From GCA-002704185 sp902588515 (lineage in GTDB: Bacteria > Pseudomonadota > Alphaproteobacteria > Pelagibacterales > Pelagibacteraceae), in the NCBI GenBank assembly GCA_902588515.1, contig CACIPP010000001.1, positions 135,258-199,257 of the forward strand: a stretch of 64,000 nt of DNA. The letters are read 5' to 3'. How positions within the stretch are numbered: the first letter of the stretch is position 1; every line of letters starts with the position of its first letter. The notes under the pieces were generated by a model that searched no databases, was not told the DNA's origin, and worked only from the letters and a program-made list of their open reading frames with translations. A program made the translations under genes and the position numbers. Below, one piece after another: positions 41,443 to 50,451 of this stretch.

Positions 41443-42246
41443 TTAATCTCTTAGCAACTCATTGATGCTAGTTTTTGATCTTGTTTTGTCATCAACGGTT
41501 TTAATAATGTGTACTGCATATAAGTCTTTATGAGTACCAGGTACAATTACAGAGTAGGGCGGAACAAATCCTTTTGTGATTTCGCCTGTCGATCGATTTA
41601 CTATTTTTGTACTTTGTCCAATATAGCACCCCATTGATAGAACACTTCCTTTACCAACAATTACCCCTTCAACTACCTCAGACATAGCACCTACAAATAC
41701 ATCATCCTCAATTATAGTAGGTAAAGCTTGAGCGGGTTCCAATACTCCTCCAATACCTGATCCAGCAGAAATATGACAATTTTTACCTATTTGGCAACAA
41801 CTACCAGCTCGTGAAAAAGTATCCATCATAGTACCTTCATCAATGTATACACCTGAATTCACGTAACATGGCATCAAAACAACCCCTTTTCCAATGAATG
41901 ATCCTTTCCTAACTTGTCCATTTGGCACAAATCTAAAACCAGCTTTTTCATGCTCTTCCTTACCCCAACCTGCTGTTTTACCTTTCAATAAATGCGATTT
42001 ATCATACCAACTACTATAAGGCCCACTAAGTGTATCCATTGGGTTAGTTCTAAAACTCAGCATTATTGCTTTTTTAATCCATTGATTAGTAATCCATTTA
42101 TCACCTTTTTTTTCTGCAACTCTAATTTTTCCTTTATCAAGAAGATCAAAAGTTTCATTTATACAATCTAAAATTTCTTTACTCGATTGAGGATTAATTT
42201 TTTCTTTATTATCCCATGCCTCATTTATAATTTTTTCTATAGTCAT
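41443..42246 (-). CDS. dapD: Tetrahydrodipicolinate N-succinyltransferase
   Basis: Succinylates tetrahydrodipicolinate. The 267-residue trimeric left-handed beta-helix enzyme shows imperfect hexapeptide repeats (GKGVVLMPCYVNSGVYIDEG, CQIGKNCHISAGSGIGGVLE, VFVGAMSEVVEGVIVGKGSV) and the substrate region RTNPMDTLSGPYSSWYDKSH. Its start overlaps the HAD gene by four bases. Confidence 0.95.
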   Translation of the reverse strand: MTIEKIINEAWDNKEKINPQSSKEILDCINETFDLLDKGKIRVAEKKGDKWITNQWIKKAIMLSFRTNPMDTLSGPYSSWYDKSHLLKGKTAGWGKEEHEKAGFRFVPNGQVRKGSFIGKGVVLMPCYVNSGVYIDEGTMMDTFSRAGSCCQIGKNCHISAGSGIGGVLEPAQALPTIIEDDVFVGAMSEVVEGVIVGKGSVLSMGCYIGQSTKIVNRSTGEITKGFVPPYSVIVPGTHKDLYAVHIIKTVDDKTRSKTSINELLRD

Positions 42247-42911
42247 GCTACTTTCTTATTTATATCTTCTAAAAATTTAGTCAAATTTTTTACTCTAAAA
42301 TCCACATGATATCCATCGGAACCTTCTTTGCAATATTTGTCGTCATTTTCTATCCAAGCAGTTTTTATACCAAGCTTGTGTGCTGGTAGTAAATTTTTAG
42401 CAATATCCTCAAAAAAAATACTCTCAGAACAATTGACTCTATATTTAGAAATCAATTTTTTATATGGCGCAATATCTGGCTTAGGAATGTAATCGGAATC
42501 AACAATATCGAAAATTCCACTGAAATTATTTTTAATACCCAATTTTGATATTGTTGTTTCAGCGTGTTTTTTTGACCCATTTGTAAAAATAATTTTTGAT
42601 CCAGGTAGCTTTTTCAATTCATAATTTAACTTTTCATTCTTATTTAAAAAACTGTAATCTATATCGTGTACAAATTCCAAAAAACGTTCAGCGTTTATAT
42701 TATGTTTTTTCATTAATCCATTTAATGTTGTTCCATGCTCGTGAAAATATTTATTTTTTATTTTTAAAGCTTCAGATTCATCAACACGAAGCTCATCAAT
42801 AATAAATTGGCACATTTTTTTATCTATTTTACTAAAAATATTTGTTGTTGAAGAATATAACGTATTATCTAAATCAAAAATCCAGAATTTAATATTTTTT
42901 AAACTAATCAT
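42243..42911 (-). CDS. HAD-family pyrimidine 5'-nucleotidase-like
   Basis: A 222-residue haloacid-dehalogenase-fold phosphatase. Motif I is WIFDLDNTLYSS, motif II IIFTNGSKKHA, and motif III KPDIAPYKKLISKY with FFEDIAKNLLPAHKLGIKTAW. The small helical cap and the LDNTLY form match Sdt1/pyrimidine 5'-nucleotidases common next to dapD in alphaproteobacteria. The substrate is not proven. It overlaps both argB (eight bases) and dapD (four). Confidence 0.85.
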   Translation of the reverse strand: MISLKNIKFWIFDLDNTLYSSTTNIFSKIDKKMCQFIIDELRVDESEALKIKNKYFHEHGTTLNGLMKKHNINAERFLEFVHDIDYSFLNKNEKLNYELKKLPGSKIIFTNGSKKHAETTISKLGIKNNFSGIFDIVDSDYIPKPDIAPYKKLISKYRVNCSESIFFEDIAKNLLPAHKLGIKTAWIENDDKYCKEGSDGYHVDFRVKNLTKFLEDINKKVA

Positions 42912-43761
42912 TTACTATTAGAGTCCCTGCTCCAGCTTCAGAAAACAACTCGTATAAAACTGCATGTGGTTTTCTTCCGTCAATTATCACTACACCTGAG
43001 ACACCTTCTTTTAGACATGATATACATGTGAGTATTTTAGGTATCATTCCTCCGGTAATTACACCGCTAGAAATTAAATTATTTGCCTCAGAAATTGTTA
43101 ATTTTTCAATCAATTTACCAAATTTATCATTTACACCCGGTACATCGGTCATTAGCAAAAGTCTATCAGCTTTTATTTTTTCTGAAATTTTTCCTGCAAC
43201 TGTGTCAGCATTTATATTATAAACTTGTTCTGTTTTATCAATTCCAATTGGCGCAATAACCGGTATTTTTTTATTCGTCAATAATTCGTTTATTATTTTT
43301 TCATTTATTTGATCGGGATCTGCAACAAATCCTAAGCTTGAGTTTTTTGATCCTTTAACTTTTATTATATCACTATTTTTTGCGTTTACAGGGACAGAAT
43401 TAACACCGAATTTTTCTATTGATTTGACTAAATCTGGATTAATTTCGTTAAGTAATACGTCTTCAACAACTCCTATTATATTATTATCTGTTACCCTTAA
43501 TCCATCAATAAATTTGCTTTCAATTTTATTTTGATTTAATCTTTGTTGGATTTGAGGGCCTCCCCCGTGAACAACCACTGTATTGACTCCAATCTTGTTA
43601 CAGACAGCAGCATCTTCAGCAAATGCTTTTGATAACTTTAGGCTAGCCATTACTTGACCTCCATACTTTAGAACTATTTTCTTATTTTTATATTTTTCAA
43701 GAAACTTTTTAGCCTCATCTATAGGAGGAGCTTCTTTAGGCCAAATCGCTGATAAATTCAT
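42904..43761 (-). CDS. argB: Acetylglutamate kinase
   Basis: Second step of arginine synthesis. The 285-residue amino-acid kinase has IVLKYGGQVMAS, VVHGGGPQIQQRL, DGLRVTDNNI, NAKNSDIIKV, VAPIGID and the C-terminal LLMTDVPGVND with GGMIPKILTCISCLKEGV. Arginine-sensitive members have an extra N-terminal helix; residues 1-28 here would fit one. It shares one base with yidC. Confidence 0.94.
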   Translation of the reverse strand: MNLSAIWPKEAPPIDEAKKFLEKYKNKKIVLKYGGQVMASLKLSKAFAEDAAVCNKIGVNTVVVHGGGPQIQQRLNQNKIESKFIDGLRVTDNNIIGVVEDVLLNEINPDLVKSIEKFGVNSVPVNAKNSDIIKVKGSKNSSLGFVADPDQINEKIINELLTNKKIPVIAPIGIDKTEQVYNINADTVAGKISEKIKADRLLLMTDVPGVNDKFGKLIEKLTISEANNLISSGVITGGMIPKILTCISCLKEGVSGVVIIDGRKPHAVLYELFSEAGAGTLIVND

Positions 43762-45443
43762 TATACTGTTTTTGTCTTTGTTTTCCTTATTATCACGTAC
43801 TGTTGTGCCATGGTAAGTACGTTATTAATAGTCCAGTAAACTACAAGACCAGAAGGGAATGATGCTAAAAGTATTGTTAAAAAGAAAGGAAAAAACATAA
43901 ATATTTTTGCTTGAATAGGGTCAGGAGGAGCAGGATTAAGTTTTTGTTGTATCCACATTGTCAATCCCATTAATATTGGCCATATCCCTATAATTAAGAA
44001 ACTTGGTGGATCCCAAGGTATTAATCCAAATAAGTTAAATATTGTTGTTGGATCAGGTGCAGATAGATCTTGTATCCATCCAAAAAAAGGAGCATGCCTC
44101 ATCTCCAAGGTTACAAATAAAACTTTATAAATTGCAAAAAAGAATGGCAATTGTATTAAAACTGGAAGGCAGCCACTAACTGGATTTACCTTTTCTCTTT
44201 TATATAAATTCATCATTTCCATTTGAATTTTTTGTTTGTCATCTTTATACAAATCTTTAAGTCTTTGCATTTCCGGCTGTAGTGCTTTCATTTTTGCCAT
44301 TGATACAAAAGAATAATTAGCTAGTGGAAAAAATATTAATCTTACTGCAGCTGTTAACAGAATAATTGCAATACCAAAATTACCGGAAATTTTATATAGA
44401 TAATCGATTACAAAAAAAATTGGTTTTGTAAAATAAAAAAACCAGCCCCAGTCAATTGCTAAATCAAACTTATTTATACCTGACTGCTCTGCATATCCGT
44501 CAACAACAGAAACTTCTTTAGCGCCAATAAATAAAGTTGCTACGTTCTTTTTAGTTTCATTTGAATTAATTATTGTTGGGTCTGTAATAATATAATTTGC
44601 CTTGAACTGCTTATCATAAGTAAATTCAGCATTGAAATTTTTACCCTTCTGAGGAATTATGGCAGATAACCAATATTTATCTGTAATTCCAAACCATCCA
44701 CTATTATTTTTGTAGGTTTCTTTTTTCTCAATAATATCTTCATAAGATAATTCTTTTAATTCTTCACCTACTACTCCAATTAAACCCTCATGCAAAATAT
44801 AAAAATTTTGTACATCTGGTTTTTTATTTCGCGTTATCTGAGAATAGTGAAATAAATTTATATTCTTTTGAGATAGATTTTGAACTGAATCCTCTACGAT
44901 TATTAAATATTTATCATCTATGGTAAGTTTTTTTTCGAATATTAAACCTTCATTGTTATTCCATTGAATCGTAACAGGTTGTTTTGGAGCAAGAGTATCA
45001 TTTCCAATTACTCTCCATTTACTATTATGATTAGGGACCTTTATATTTTCAGATGTAGCCCAGCCGGTTTCTAAAAAATATCCATTTTCAGATTTTTTTG
45101 GGTTTAGTATAACAACTTGTTTACTATCTTCATTTAAAGTTTCTTTATAATTTTTTAGAGTAACATCATCTATTAATGCTCCATTTAACGAGATTGTACC
45201 AAAAATTTTTCCATTGCTAATGTTTATTCTATCAGATTGTTTAATAGCATCTTGACGTGTAATTTTTTTGTCTGGTTCTTTAATTTTAATTTTTGGAGCT
45301 TTTGGTTTGCTTTCATTCTTTTTTACAATTGTTGTATCGTCTGAGGTTGTGTTTTCTATTTCAGGCGGGGGAAACATTACCGACCAAATTACAATTACGG
45401 CAGTTGATAAAATTACTGCTAATAATACATTTTTACTATCCAT
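43761..45443 (-). CDS. yidC: Membrane protein insertase YidC
   Basis: Inserts and folds inner-membrane proteins, alone or with SecYEG. The 560-residue protein has an N-terminal membrane anchor (6-24), a large periplasmic beta-domain (about 60-335) and the conserved core of five segments from about 345: GIAIILLTAAVRLIFFPLAN, KMKALQPEMQRLKDLYKDDKQ, NPVSGCLPVLIQLPFFFAIYKVLF and GLVVYWTINNVLTMAQQYVI. The usual engB gene between yidC and argB is absent. The start overlaps yidD by eight bases. Confidence 0.96.
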   Translation of the reverse strand: MDSKNVLLAVILSTAVIVIWSVMFPPPEIENTTSDDTTIVKKNESKPKAPKIKIKEPDKKITRQDAIKQSDRINISNGKIFGTISLNGALIDDVTLKNYKETLNEDSKQVVILNPKKSENGYFLETGWATSENIKVPNHNSKWRVIGNDTLAPKQPVTIQWNNNEGLIFEKKLTIDDKYLIIVEDSVQNLSQKNINLFHYSQITRNKKPDVQNFYILHEGLIGVVGEELKELSYEDIIEKKETYKNNSGWFGITDKYWLSAIIPQKGKNFNAEFTYDKQFKANYIITDPTIINSNETKKNVATLFIGAKEVSVVDGYAEQSGINKFDLAIDWGWFFYFTKPIFFVIDYLYKISGNFGIAIILLTAAVRLIFFPLANYSFVSMAKMKALQPEMQRLKDLYKDDKQKIQMEMMNLYKREKVNPVSGCLPVLIQLPFFFAIYKVLFVTLEMRHAPFFGWIQDLSAPDPTTIFNLFGLIPWDPPSFLIIGIWPILMGLTMWIQQKLNPAPPDPIQAKIFMFFPFFLTILLASFPSGLVVYWTINNVLTMAQQYVIIRKTKTKTV

Positions 45444-45696
45444 TTAATTTATCTTTCTCTACTGGATCAAATCCAGACTTAGCACCTAAAAATTTAATTG
45501 GGTGACATTTTAAAATTCTTTTAAAAGTTAAAAATATTCCGACAAAAAATCCTTTTTTTTCTAATGCTTCAATACAATACTCTGAACATGTTGGCAAAAA
45601 TCTACAATTATTTCCCAATAGTGGTGAAATGAAAAATTTATATATTTTAACCACAGATATCGTTAGTATAGAAAATATTTTATCTATTATGCACAT
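45436..45696 (-). CDS. yidD: Membrane protein insertion efficiency factor YidD
   Basis: An 86-residue protein of the YidD family: IYKFFISPLLGNNCRFLPTC, then SEYCIEALEKKG and ILKCHPI. The three conserved cysteines (NCRFxPTCSxY) are present. It helps YidC-dependent insertion. It abuts rnpA and overlaps yidC, in the standard rpmH-rnpA-yidD-yidC order. Confidence 0.93.
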   Translation of the reverse strand: MCIIDKIFSILTISVVKIYKFFISPLLGNNCRFLPTCSEYCIEALEKKGFFVGIFLTFKRILKCHPIKFLGAKSGFDPVEKDKLNG

Positions 45697-46047
45697 TTAT
45701 ATTTCAAGTAACTTAAATTTTAATTCTTCAACAATTTTTTTAAACTCTGTATTATTTATTTTTTGTTTAGCAAAAATCGCATATTTGTAATTAGTTTTAA
45801 ATTTAATTTTTAAATCTTTAATTGCTTCTCTAGTTGCATTTTTTAACTTTCTTTTTAATTTATTTCTATATGCTGCATTTCCCAGCTTTTTTGCAGATAC
45901 ACAACTTAATAAAATCTCATTTTTCTTTTCAGAGCTTTTTTTTTGATAATATATTGTGAAGTACTCAGTTGATATTTTGTTTGCGCTCATAATATCTTTA
46001 AATTCTTGTTTTTTTTTTAAAGAAATTAGCTGTAATCTACTAATCAT
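45697..46047 (-). CDS. rnpA: RNase P protein component
   Basis: The protein subunit of RNase P, which matures tRNA 5' ends. In its 116 residues the RNR-type motif is visible as SAKKLGNAAYRNKLKRKLKNATREA, where AVxRNxxKRxxRE is usual; YIG is absent as expected. Starts two bases after the rpmH stop. Confidence 0.92.
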   Translation of the reverse strand: MISRLQLISLKKKQEFKDIMSANKISTEYFTIYYQKKSSEKKNEILLSCVSAKKLGNAAYRNKLKRKLKNATREAIKDLKIKFKTNYKYAIFAKQKINNTEFKKIVEELKFKLLEI

Positions 46048-46049
46048 AT

Positions 46050-46184
46050 TTAAGCAGAAAGCTTTTTTCTTCCTTTTGATCTTCTTCTGGATAAGACTTT
46101 TCTACCATTCTTTGTTGACATTCTAGATCGCCAGCCGTGTCGACGCTTTCTTACTTTCTTGCTAGGTTGAAATGTGCGCTTCAT
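46050..46184 (-). CDS. rpmH: 50S ribosomal protein L34
   Basis: A 44-residue L34: MKRTFQPSKKVRKRRHGWRS, RMSTKNGRKVLSRRRSKGRK and KLSA. It is the first gene of the rpmH-rnpA-yidD-yidC run, and the promoter must lie in the 67-base gap before the divergent VTT gene. No DnaA-box cluster typical of an origin was seen beside it. Confidence 0.97.
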   Translation of the reverse strand: MKRTFQPSKKVRKRRHGWRSRMSTKNGRKVLSRRRSKGRKKLSA

Positions 46185-46251
46185 TGATATATTTAAATTT
46201 CAGCATTTATAGGTAATTCAATATAGGATGTACAGTATAAAATTATAACTT

Positions 46252-46971
46252 ATGCAAATTTCTAAATTTAAAATAATGCTTTTAGGCGTTTATATTACCA
46301 CTGTGGCTATAGTGGTCTTTTTATTTTTTTACTATGGCGTCACTTCATTTCTTAATCCAGAGTATTTAATGAATAATAGAGATAGTATTTTTTCCTATAT
46401 CGATAGATATAAAGTAATTATAGCAACAATCTATTTTGTTTCATCGATAATATGGGTTTTTTTATTAGGCTTTGCTTCAATTCCTGCAATCTTTGCAGGT
46501 CTAGTTTTTGGATCTTATCTTGGTTCAGTATTATCGATATTCTCCTTTACAATTGGTGCTACATTATTATTTTTTTCTGCTAATAAACTATTTAAAGATA
46601 GTATTTCTAATTACATTAAAAATAAATATCCCATGATAGTAAAGAATATAGATGAAAATATTTTTGGATATTATTTTTTTTTAAGGTGTATTCCAGGTAT
46701 TCCATTTGCTATTAAAAATTTAATACCTGTAATATTTAATATGCGAATATCTTCCTATTTTTCAGCTACTTTTTTTTCAGAACTTACACCTACTATAATT
46801 CTCGTGAGTTTATGTTCTGGAATAGGTAAAGCTTTAAGAGCTGGAGAAAATATTAACTTTTTAATTTTGAAAAAACCTGAAATTTATATACCGGTAATCG
46901 CTCTTGGTTTGTTTGTATTAATTGCGAATATTATCAAAAAAAAATATTTTTATAAGCAACCTAAAACTTGA
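46252..46971 (+). CDS. TVP38/TMEM64-type VTT membrane protein
   Basis: A 239-residue membrane protein with about six hydrophobic segments. Marks include ASIPAIFAGLVFGSYLGSVLS and FFLRCIPGIPFAIKNLIPVIF, similar to the [FY]xRxxPxxPF motif of the TVP38/TMEM64 branch of the VTT superfamily. Its relatives are lipid scramblases or flippases; the role here is unknown. It diverges from rpmH. Confidence 0.8.
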   Translation: MQISKFKIMLLGVYITTVAIVVFLFFYYGVTSFLNPEYLMNNRDSIFSYIDRYKVIIATIYFVSSIIWVFLLGFASIPAIFAGLVFGSYLGSVLSIFSFTIGATLLFFSANKLFKDSISNYIKNKYPMIVKNIDENIFGYYFFLRCIPGIPFAIKNLIPVIFNMRISSYFSATFFSELTPTIILVSLCSGIGKALRAGENINFLILKKPEIYIPVIALGLFVLIANIIKKKYFYKQPKT

Positions 46972-47002
46972 ATAAATCTTATAATCAACATATAATTTAG
47001 TT

Positions 47003-47596
47003 ATGACTTTTCAATTACCAACATTAGATTACTCGAAATCATCTTTATCTCCTCATATGTCAGAAGAAACTTTGGATTTACATCATGGTAAACATCATCA
47101 AACTTATATAACGAACTTAAATAATTTAATAAAAAATTCGGATTTAGAGAATTCATCTCTTGAGGAGATAGTTAAAAAAACATCGGCGGACCCATCAAAA
47201 ATTGGAATATTTAATAATGCAGGTCAACATTGGAATCATATTTTGTTTTGGAAATGTATGAAGCCAAAAGGAGGTGGTGCGTTACCTGGAAAATTAGAAA
47301 AAAGAATAAATTCTGATTTTGGAGGTGTAGATAAATTTAAAGAACAATTTATTCAAGCAGGAGTAACGCAATTTGGTTCTGGTTGGGCATGGCTAGCGAT
47401 TGATAAAGGAAAACTTGTAGTGACAAAAACTGCTAATGCCTCAAACCCATTAGTAAATAATATGAAGCCGATATTAGGTTGCGATGTATGGGAACATTCA
47501 TATTACGTTGATTATAGAAATCGTAGACCTGATTATTTAAAAAGTTTTATTGAAAATCTTGTAAATTGGGAATTTGTAGAGTCGCAACTAGATTAA
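47003..47596 (+). CDS. sodB: Superoxide dismutase, Fe/Mn family
   Basis: Removes superoxide. The 197-residue protein has the metal histidine motifs LHHGKHHQTYI and NNAGQHWNHILFWKCM, GSGWAWLAI, and the C-terminal metal site DVWEHSYYVDYRNRRPDYL. The overall pattern is Fe-type, but cambialistic use cannot be ruled out from sequence; a Mn regulator lies at 62.9 kb. Tail to tail with the CBS gene with no gap. Confidence 0.95.
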   Translation: MTFQLPTLDYSKSSLSPHMSEETLDLHHGKHHQTYITNLNNLIKNSDLENSSLEEIVKKTSADPSKIGIFNNAGQHWNHILFWKCMKPKGGGALPGKLEKRINSDFGGVDKFKEQFIQAGVTQFGSGWAWLAIDKGKLVVTKTANASNPLVNNMKPILGCDVWEHSYYVDYRNRRPDYLKSFIENLVNWEFVESQLD

Positions 47597-48193
47597 TCAA
47601 TCTTCGTTATCGTAATTAACATTTTTATTAGCCATTAAAACTGAAAATACCCCAATGATAAAAAATATTACTGAAAACATGATGATTATGTTTTTTTGAC
47701 TAAACAAATCTAAAATCAGCGCAAGAAAACATAATAATATTAAAATAATCGGAACACCAATTTGATATTTTGCTAAATTTTTATGTTTCTTTTTAATTTC
47801 TTGTCCTGACTCAATTTTGGCCTTTAAAAAATCTCGAATTGAATAAAATGCTAACAATTTTCCTTCGCTATTACTGACAGGCATGTGTCTAATTCCATAT
47901 TCTTTCATATTTGATATTACATTATCGATTGTATCTTCTTCGGTCGCTGTCAAAATATCTGAAGTCATGATTTCCGATGCGGTGGTTAAATCCGGATCTT
48001 TTCCTTCTAAAACTAACCTGGTAACAATATCTCTCTCTGATACGATGCCTATTAGCTTATTATTTTCAGTTATAGGTATAGCCCCAATATTCCTATCTCT
48101 CATTTCTCGTGCAATTTCACTCACTGGTCTTTCTTTTTCACAGATTGTTAACTCGGATTTGAGTTTGTATTTTTTTAAGTCTGAAATTTTCAT
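47597..48193 (-). CDS. CBS-domain protein with C-terminal membrane hairpin
   Basis: A 198-residue protein. Two CBS motifs occupy residues 10-125 (ERPVSEIAREMRDRNIGAIPI, GIVSERDIV, DILTATEEDTIDNVI, GIRHMPVSNSEGKLLAFYSIRDFLKA), a Bateman module that binds adenosine nucleotides. Two hydrophobic segments follow at about 145-185, so it is anchored to the inner membrane. The combination suggests energy sensing at the membrane; no partner is evident. Confidence 0.85.
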   Translation of the reverse strand: MKISDLKKYKLKSELTICEKERPVSEIAREMRDRNIGAIPITENNKLIGIVSERDIVTRLVLEGKDPDLTTASEIMTSDILTATEEDTIDNVISNMKEYGIRHMPVSNSEGKLLAFYSIRDFLKAKIESGQEIKKKHKNLAKYQIGVPIILILLCFLALILDLFSQKNIIIMFSVIFFIIGVFSVLMANKNVNYDNED

Positions 48194-48217
48194 ATTAAAA
48201 AAGTATATTAATTATAT

Positions 48218-48910
48218 TTATTTTGAAAGGTTATGTTTCATGAGTTTTTGAGCTTTTAAAAATAGCCTTACCATTTTTGGTTGATTTATCCTTTTAGTAT
48301 TTACATTTCTAGGTGAAGGATGGTAGCAGCCAACTAAATAAAAATTACCAATTTTAAATATAGCATCATGCTTAAATTTATACTTTGTTTTTAAATTATA
48401 GTAATTTATAAAATATTTAATGCATGCATCAAAAGCTACTTTGCCTAATGCAATTAAAACTTTTTTGTTTTTTAAAAACATTAACTCTCTGTCAAAAATC
48501 GAAAAGCAATTATTAAGTTCTTGTGCTGTGGGTTTATCTTCAGGTGGAACACATTTTAAAGCAGTAGTGATGTATGTATTATATAATATTAATCCATCCT
48601 CTCTATCGAGTGAGTAAGGATGATTACAAAGGTTTGCCTTATGTAGACACTTAAACAAAAAATCAGCAGATTTATCACCTGTAAAAACCCTACCTGTTCT
48701 TGTAGCGCCGTGAGCAGCAGGAGCCAAACCAATAAATAAAATCTGAGCATTTAATTTTCCATATCCTACTATTGGTTTGCCCCAGTACTTTTGTTTTAAA
48801 TAAGATTTTCTTTTTTTTTGAGAAATTAATTTTCTAAATTTAGTTAATCGACTACATTTATCACATTTAAAAACTCGTTGTTTAAAACTTTTGAATTTTA
48901 AATTTGTCAC
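48218..48910 (-). CDS. Uracil-DNA glycosylase, family 5-like (UdgB)
   Basis: A 230-residue DNA repair glycosylase. FKCDKCSRLTKFRKLIS opens with two cluster cysteines; the active-site segment is FIGLAPAAHGATRTGRVFTGDKSADFL, which is the family 5 (UDGb) form, and the C-terminal VGCYHPSPRNVNTKR carries the leucine-loop His. Four cysteines for a 4Fe-4S cluster appear spread through the chain. It removes uracil or hypoxanthine from DNA. Overlaps the metallo-hydrolase gene by four bases. Confidence 0.88.
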   Translation of the reverse strand: MTNLKFKSFKQRVFKCDKCSRLTKFRKLISQKKRKSYLKQKYWGKPIVGYGKLNAQILFIGLAPAAHGATRTGRVFTGDKSADFLFKCLHKANLCNHPYSLDREDGLILYNTYITTALKCVPPEDKPTAQELNNCFSIFDRELMFLKNKKVLIALGKVAFDACIKYFINYYNLKTKYKFKHDAIFKIGNFYLVGCYHPSPRNVNTKRINQPKMVRLFLKAQKLMKHNLSK

Positions 48911-49959
48911 TTTATTAATTCACTGATTTTTTTTGCTTCACCAATCTTAAACAATGTTGCATCATTTTCATTATACCCAAACTTTGAGGCATTTTTTTTA
49001 AATCTTTGTGCAGGTTCCATTATTGGCTCTAATGATAATACAACTGTTCCCCAATGCATACCAACAAGTTTCTTACTATTTAGGTCTCTACCGATTTGAA
49101 GTGCCTCTTCAGGGTTAGTGTGGTATATAGATGAATCTTTCTTAGGGGCCATAGGAAAAAAGTTGTATGCGCCTATATTAATAAAAGTAATATCAATAGG
49201 ACCGTATTTTTTACCTAGCTCTTTATAGATTTTCCCATATCCGGTATCACATAAAAACAAAATTTTTGTATCTTTATATTCTATTAAAAAACTTCCCCAA
49301 AGAGACTTATTAGTATCCCAAAGTGACCTCTTGGACCAATGTATTGATGGTAAAAAAGTAAAAGTTATGTCAGTATATTTTTTTTGATCATACCAGTCTA
49401 ATTCAATAATTTTTTTATAATTATTTTTTTCAAAATGTTTTGATAATTTTAAAGGCATCAAAACTTCTGTATTTTTAAACGGAAAATTTTTTATAGTCCT
49501 TGTGCTTAAGTGATCGTAATGATTATGTGTTTGTAAAAAATAATTAATTTTTGGTAAATTTTTTAGATCAATTGCAGGATCTACATACCTTTTAGGACCA
49601 AAAATTAATGGACCCATGTTTTTTTCAAATACAGGATCAGTGATAATCATATTATCACCAAGTTTTATTAAAAAAGTTGCGTGGCCTATCCATAAAATAT
49701 AGTCCTCATTTTTTAATTTATTAATATTTTCTAATACCTGATTTTTTGGCACCACATGATCTGTAGGTATGGAAATTTTAATTTTCTTTTTCTCTTCATT
49801 AAAAGTCTTGTATGACCATTTAAAGTTAGGATCTCTGACTGGGGAACCTTCAGGGTTCCTAAATTTTCCATGTGGCATATGATGATATTTACTTTCGCTT
49901 AAAGCTGAGTTAACAAATGTAAAAAATAGTATTAAAACATAATGTATAATTATTTTCAT
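48907..49959 (-). CDS. Secreted metallo-beta-lactamase-fold hydrolase (NAPE-PLD-like)
   Basis: A 350-residue protein with a signal peptide (MKIIIHYVLILFFTFVNSAL). The fold has ILWIGHATFLIKLG, the metal motif LQTHNHYDHLS, LGSFLIEYKDTKILFLCDTGYG and GMHWGTVVLS. This set resembles the UlaG/NAPE-PLD lipid hydrolase branch. The substrate is unknown; the signal peptide suggests an envelope or periplasmic lipid. Its start is only seven bases from the divergent small gene. Confidence 0.82.
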   Translation of the reverse strand: MKIIIHYVLILFFTFVNSALSESKYHHMPHGKFRNPEGSPVRDPNFKWSYKTFNEEKKKIKISIPTDHVVPKNQVLENINKLKNEDYILWIGHATFLIKLGDNMIITDPVFEKNMGPLIFGPKRYVDPAIDLKNLPKINYFLQTHNHYDHLSTRTIKNFPFKNTEVLMPLKLSKHFEKNNYKKIIELDWYDQKKYTDITFTFLPSIHWSKRSLWDTNKSLWGSFLIEYKDTKILFLCDTGYGKIYKELGKKYGPIDITFINIGAYNFFPMAPKKDSSIYHTNPEEALQIGRDLNSKKLVGMHWGTVVLSLEPIMEPAQRFKKNASKFGYNENDATLFKIGEAKKISELIK

Positions 49960-49966
49960 CTTAAAT

Positions 49967-50194
49967 ATGATTAATAAGATAATAAATTTTTTAAAATATT
50001 ACAAACCATCCAGGGAGTGGAGATTACCTTTTTTATTATTAGTATCAACAATACCACCAACTTTATTAACTCATTTTGCATGTGCAAAATATGGAATTAG
50101 TATTGGTGTTGCTATAGGATTTTTTGGTTCAATCCCAATAGTTTTTTATACTTGTTGGAAAATATTTATGGATGACTGGTTGGAGGACGATTAA
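49967..50194 (+). CDS. 75-residue membrane protein, unknown
   Basis: Not recognised. The sequence has a basic amphipathic start (MINKIINFLKYYKPSREWRL), two hydrophobic segments (about 20-37 and 44-65, with CAKYGISIG in the loop) and an acidic end (MDDWLEDD). Spacing of one base to the next small gene and the short divergent gap suggest an operon. The pair resembles small membrane proteins that flank transport genes, but there is no family call. Confidence 0.6.
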   Translation: MINKIINFLKYYKPSREWRLPFLLLVSTIPPTLLTHFACAKYGISIGVAIGFFGSIPIVFYTCWKIFMDDWLEDD

Positions 50195-50195
50195 A

Positions 50196-50333
50196 ATGCC
50201 CACAACAGATATTATATTCTCATATGCGGTATTAGGTGGCGGGGCGCTGATAATTTATCTACTTTTAAATTTGGTTAAAGATCGAATTGAAAAAAGTGCC
50301 AAAAAAATAAAAAGAAATAGAAAAAGAAAATAA
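50196..50333 (+). CDS. 45-residue single-pass membrane peptide, unknown
   Basis: A short gene after the 75-residue one, with one base between stop and ATG. The product is MPTTDIIFSYAVLGGGALII, YLLLNLVKDRIEKSAKKIKR and NRKRK: one membrane helix (8-27) and a strongly basic cytoplasmic tail. The glycine patch GGGA in the helix hints at oligomer packing. Function unknown. Confidence 0.6.
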   Translation: MPTTDIIFSYAVLGGGALIIYLLLNLVKDRIEKSAKKIKRNRKRK

Positions 50334-50342
50334 TTTAGCTCT

Positions 50343-50373
50343 TAACTTAATTACTCACAAAGTTAGTAAGTTA
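50343..50373 (+). repeat. Imperfect hairpin with 8-bp tandem repeat
   Basis: In the gap after the 45-residue gene, 11 of 13 positions pair between 50343-50355 and 50361-50373, with a five-base loop. The right side includes AGTTAGTA repeated twice in tandem. There is no T run, so it is not a standard terminator; it may still stop or protect transcripts from either convergent side. Confidence 0.4.
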
Positions 50374-50451
50374 GTAATCGTAAAAGTTTAATTTGTTGAT
50401 CAAAGTAGAATCAAACAAAGAACATCTAAGTCTTTATTAAGATATTAACAA

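Noticed and set aside
45400..46250. Replication origin next to rpmH-rnpA-yidC
   Set aside because: No dnaA gene, no cluster of DnaA boxes and no long AT-rich unwinding element with repeats; alphaproteobacteria often have the origin elsewhere.
50343..50373. Intrinsic terminator after the 45-residue gene
   Set aside because: The hairpin has two mismatches and no T tract, so it is listed only as a repeat/hairpin.
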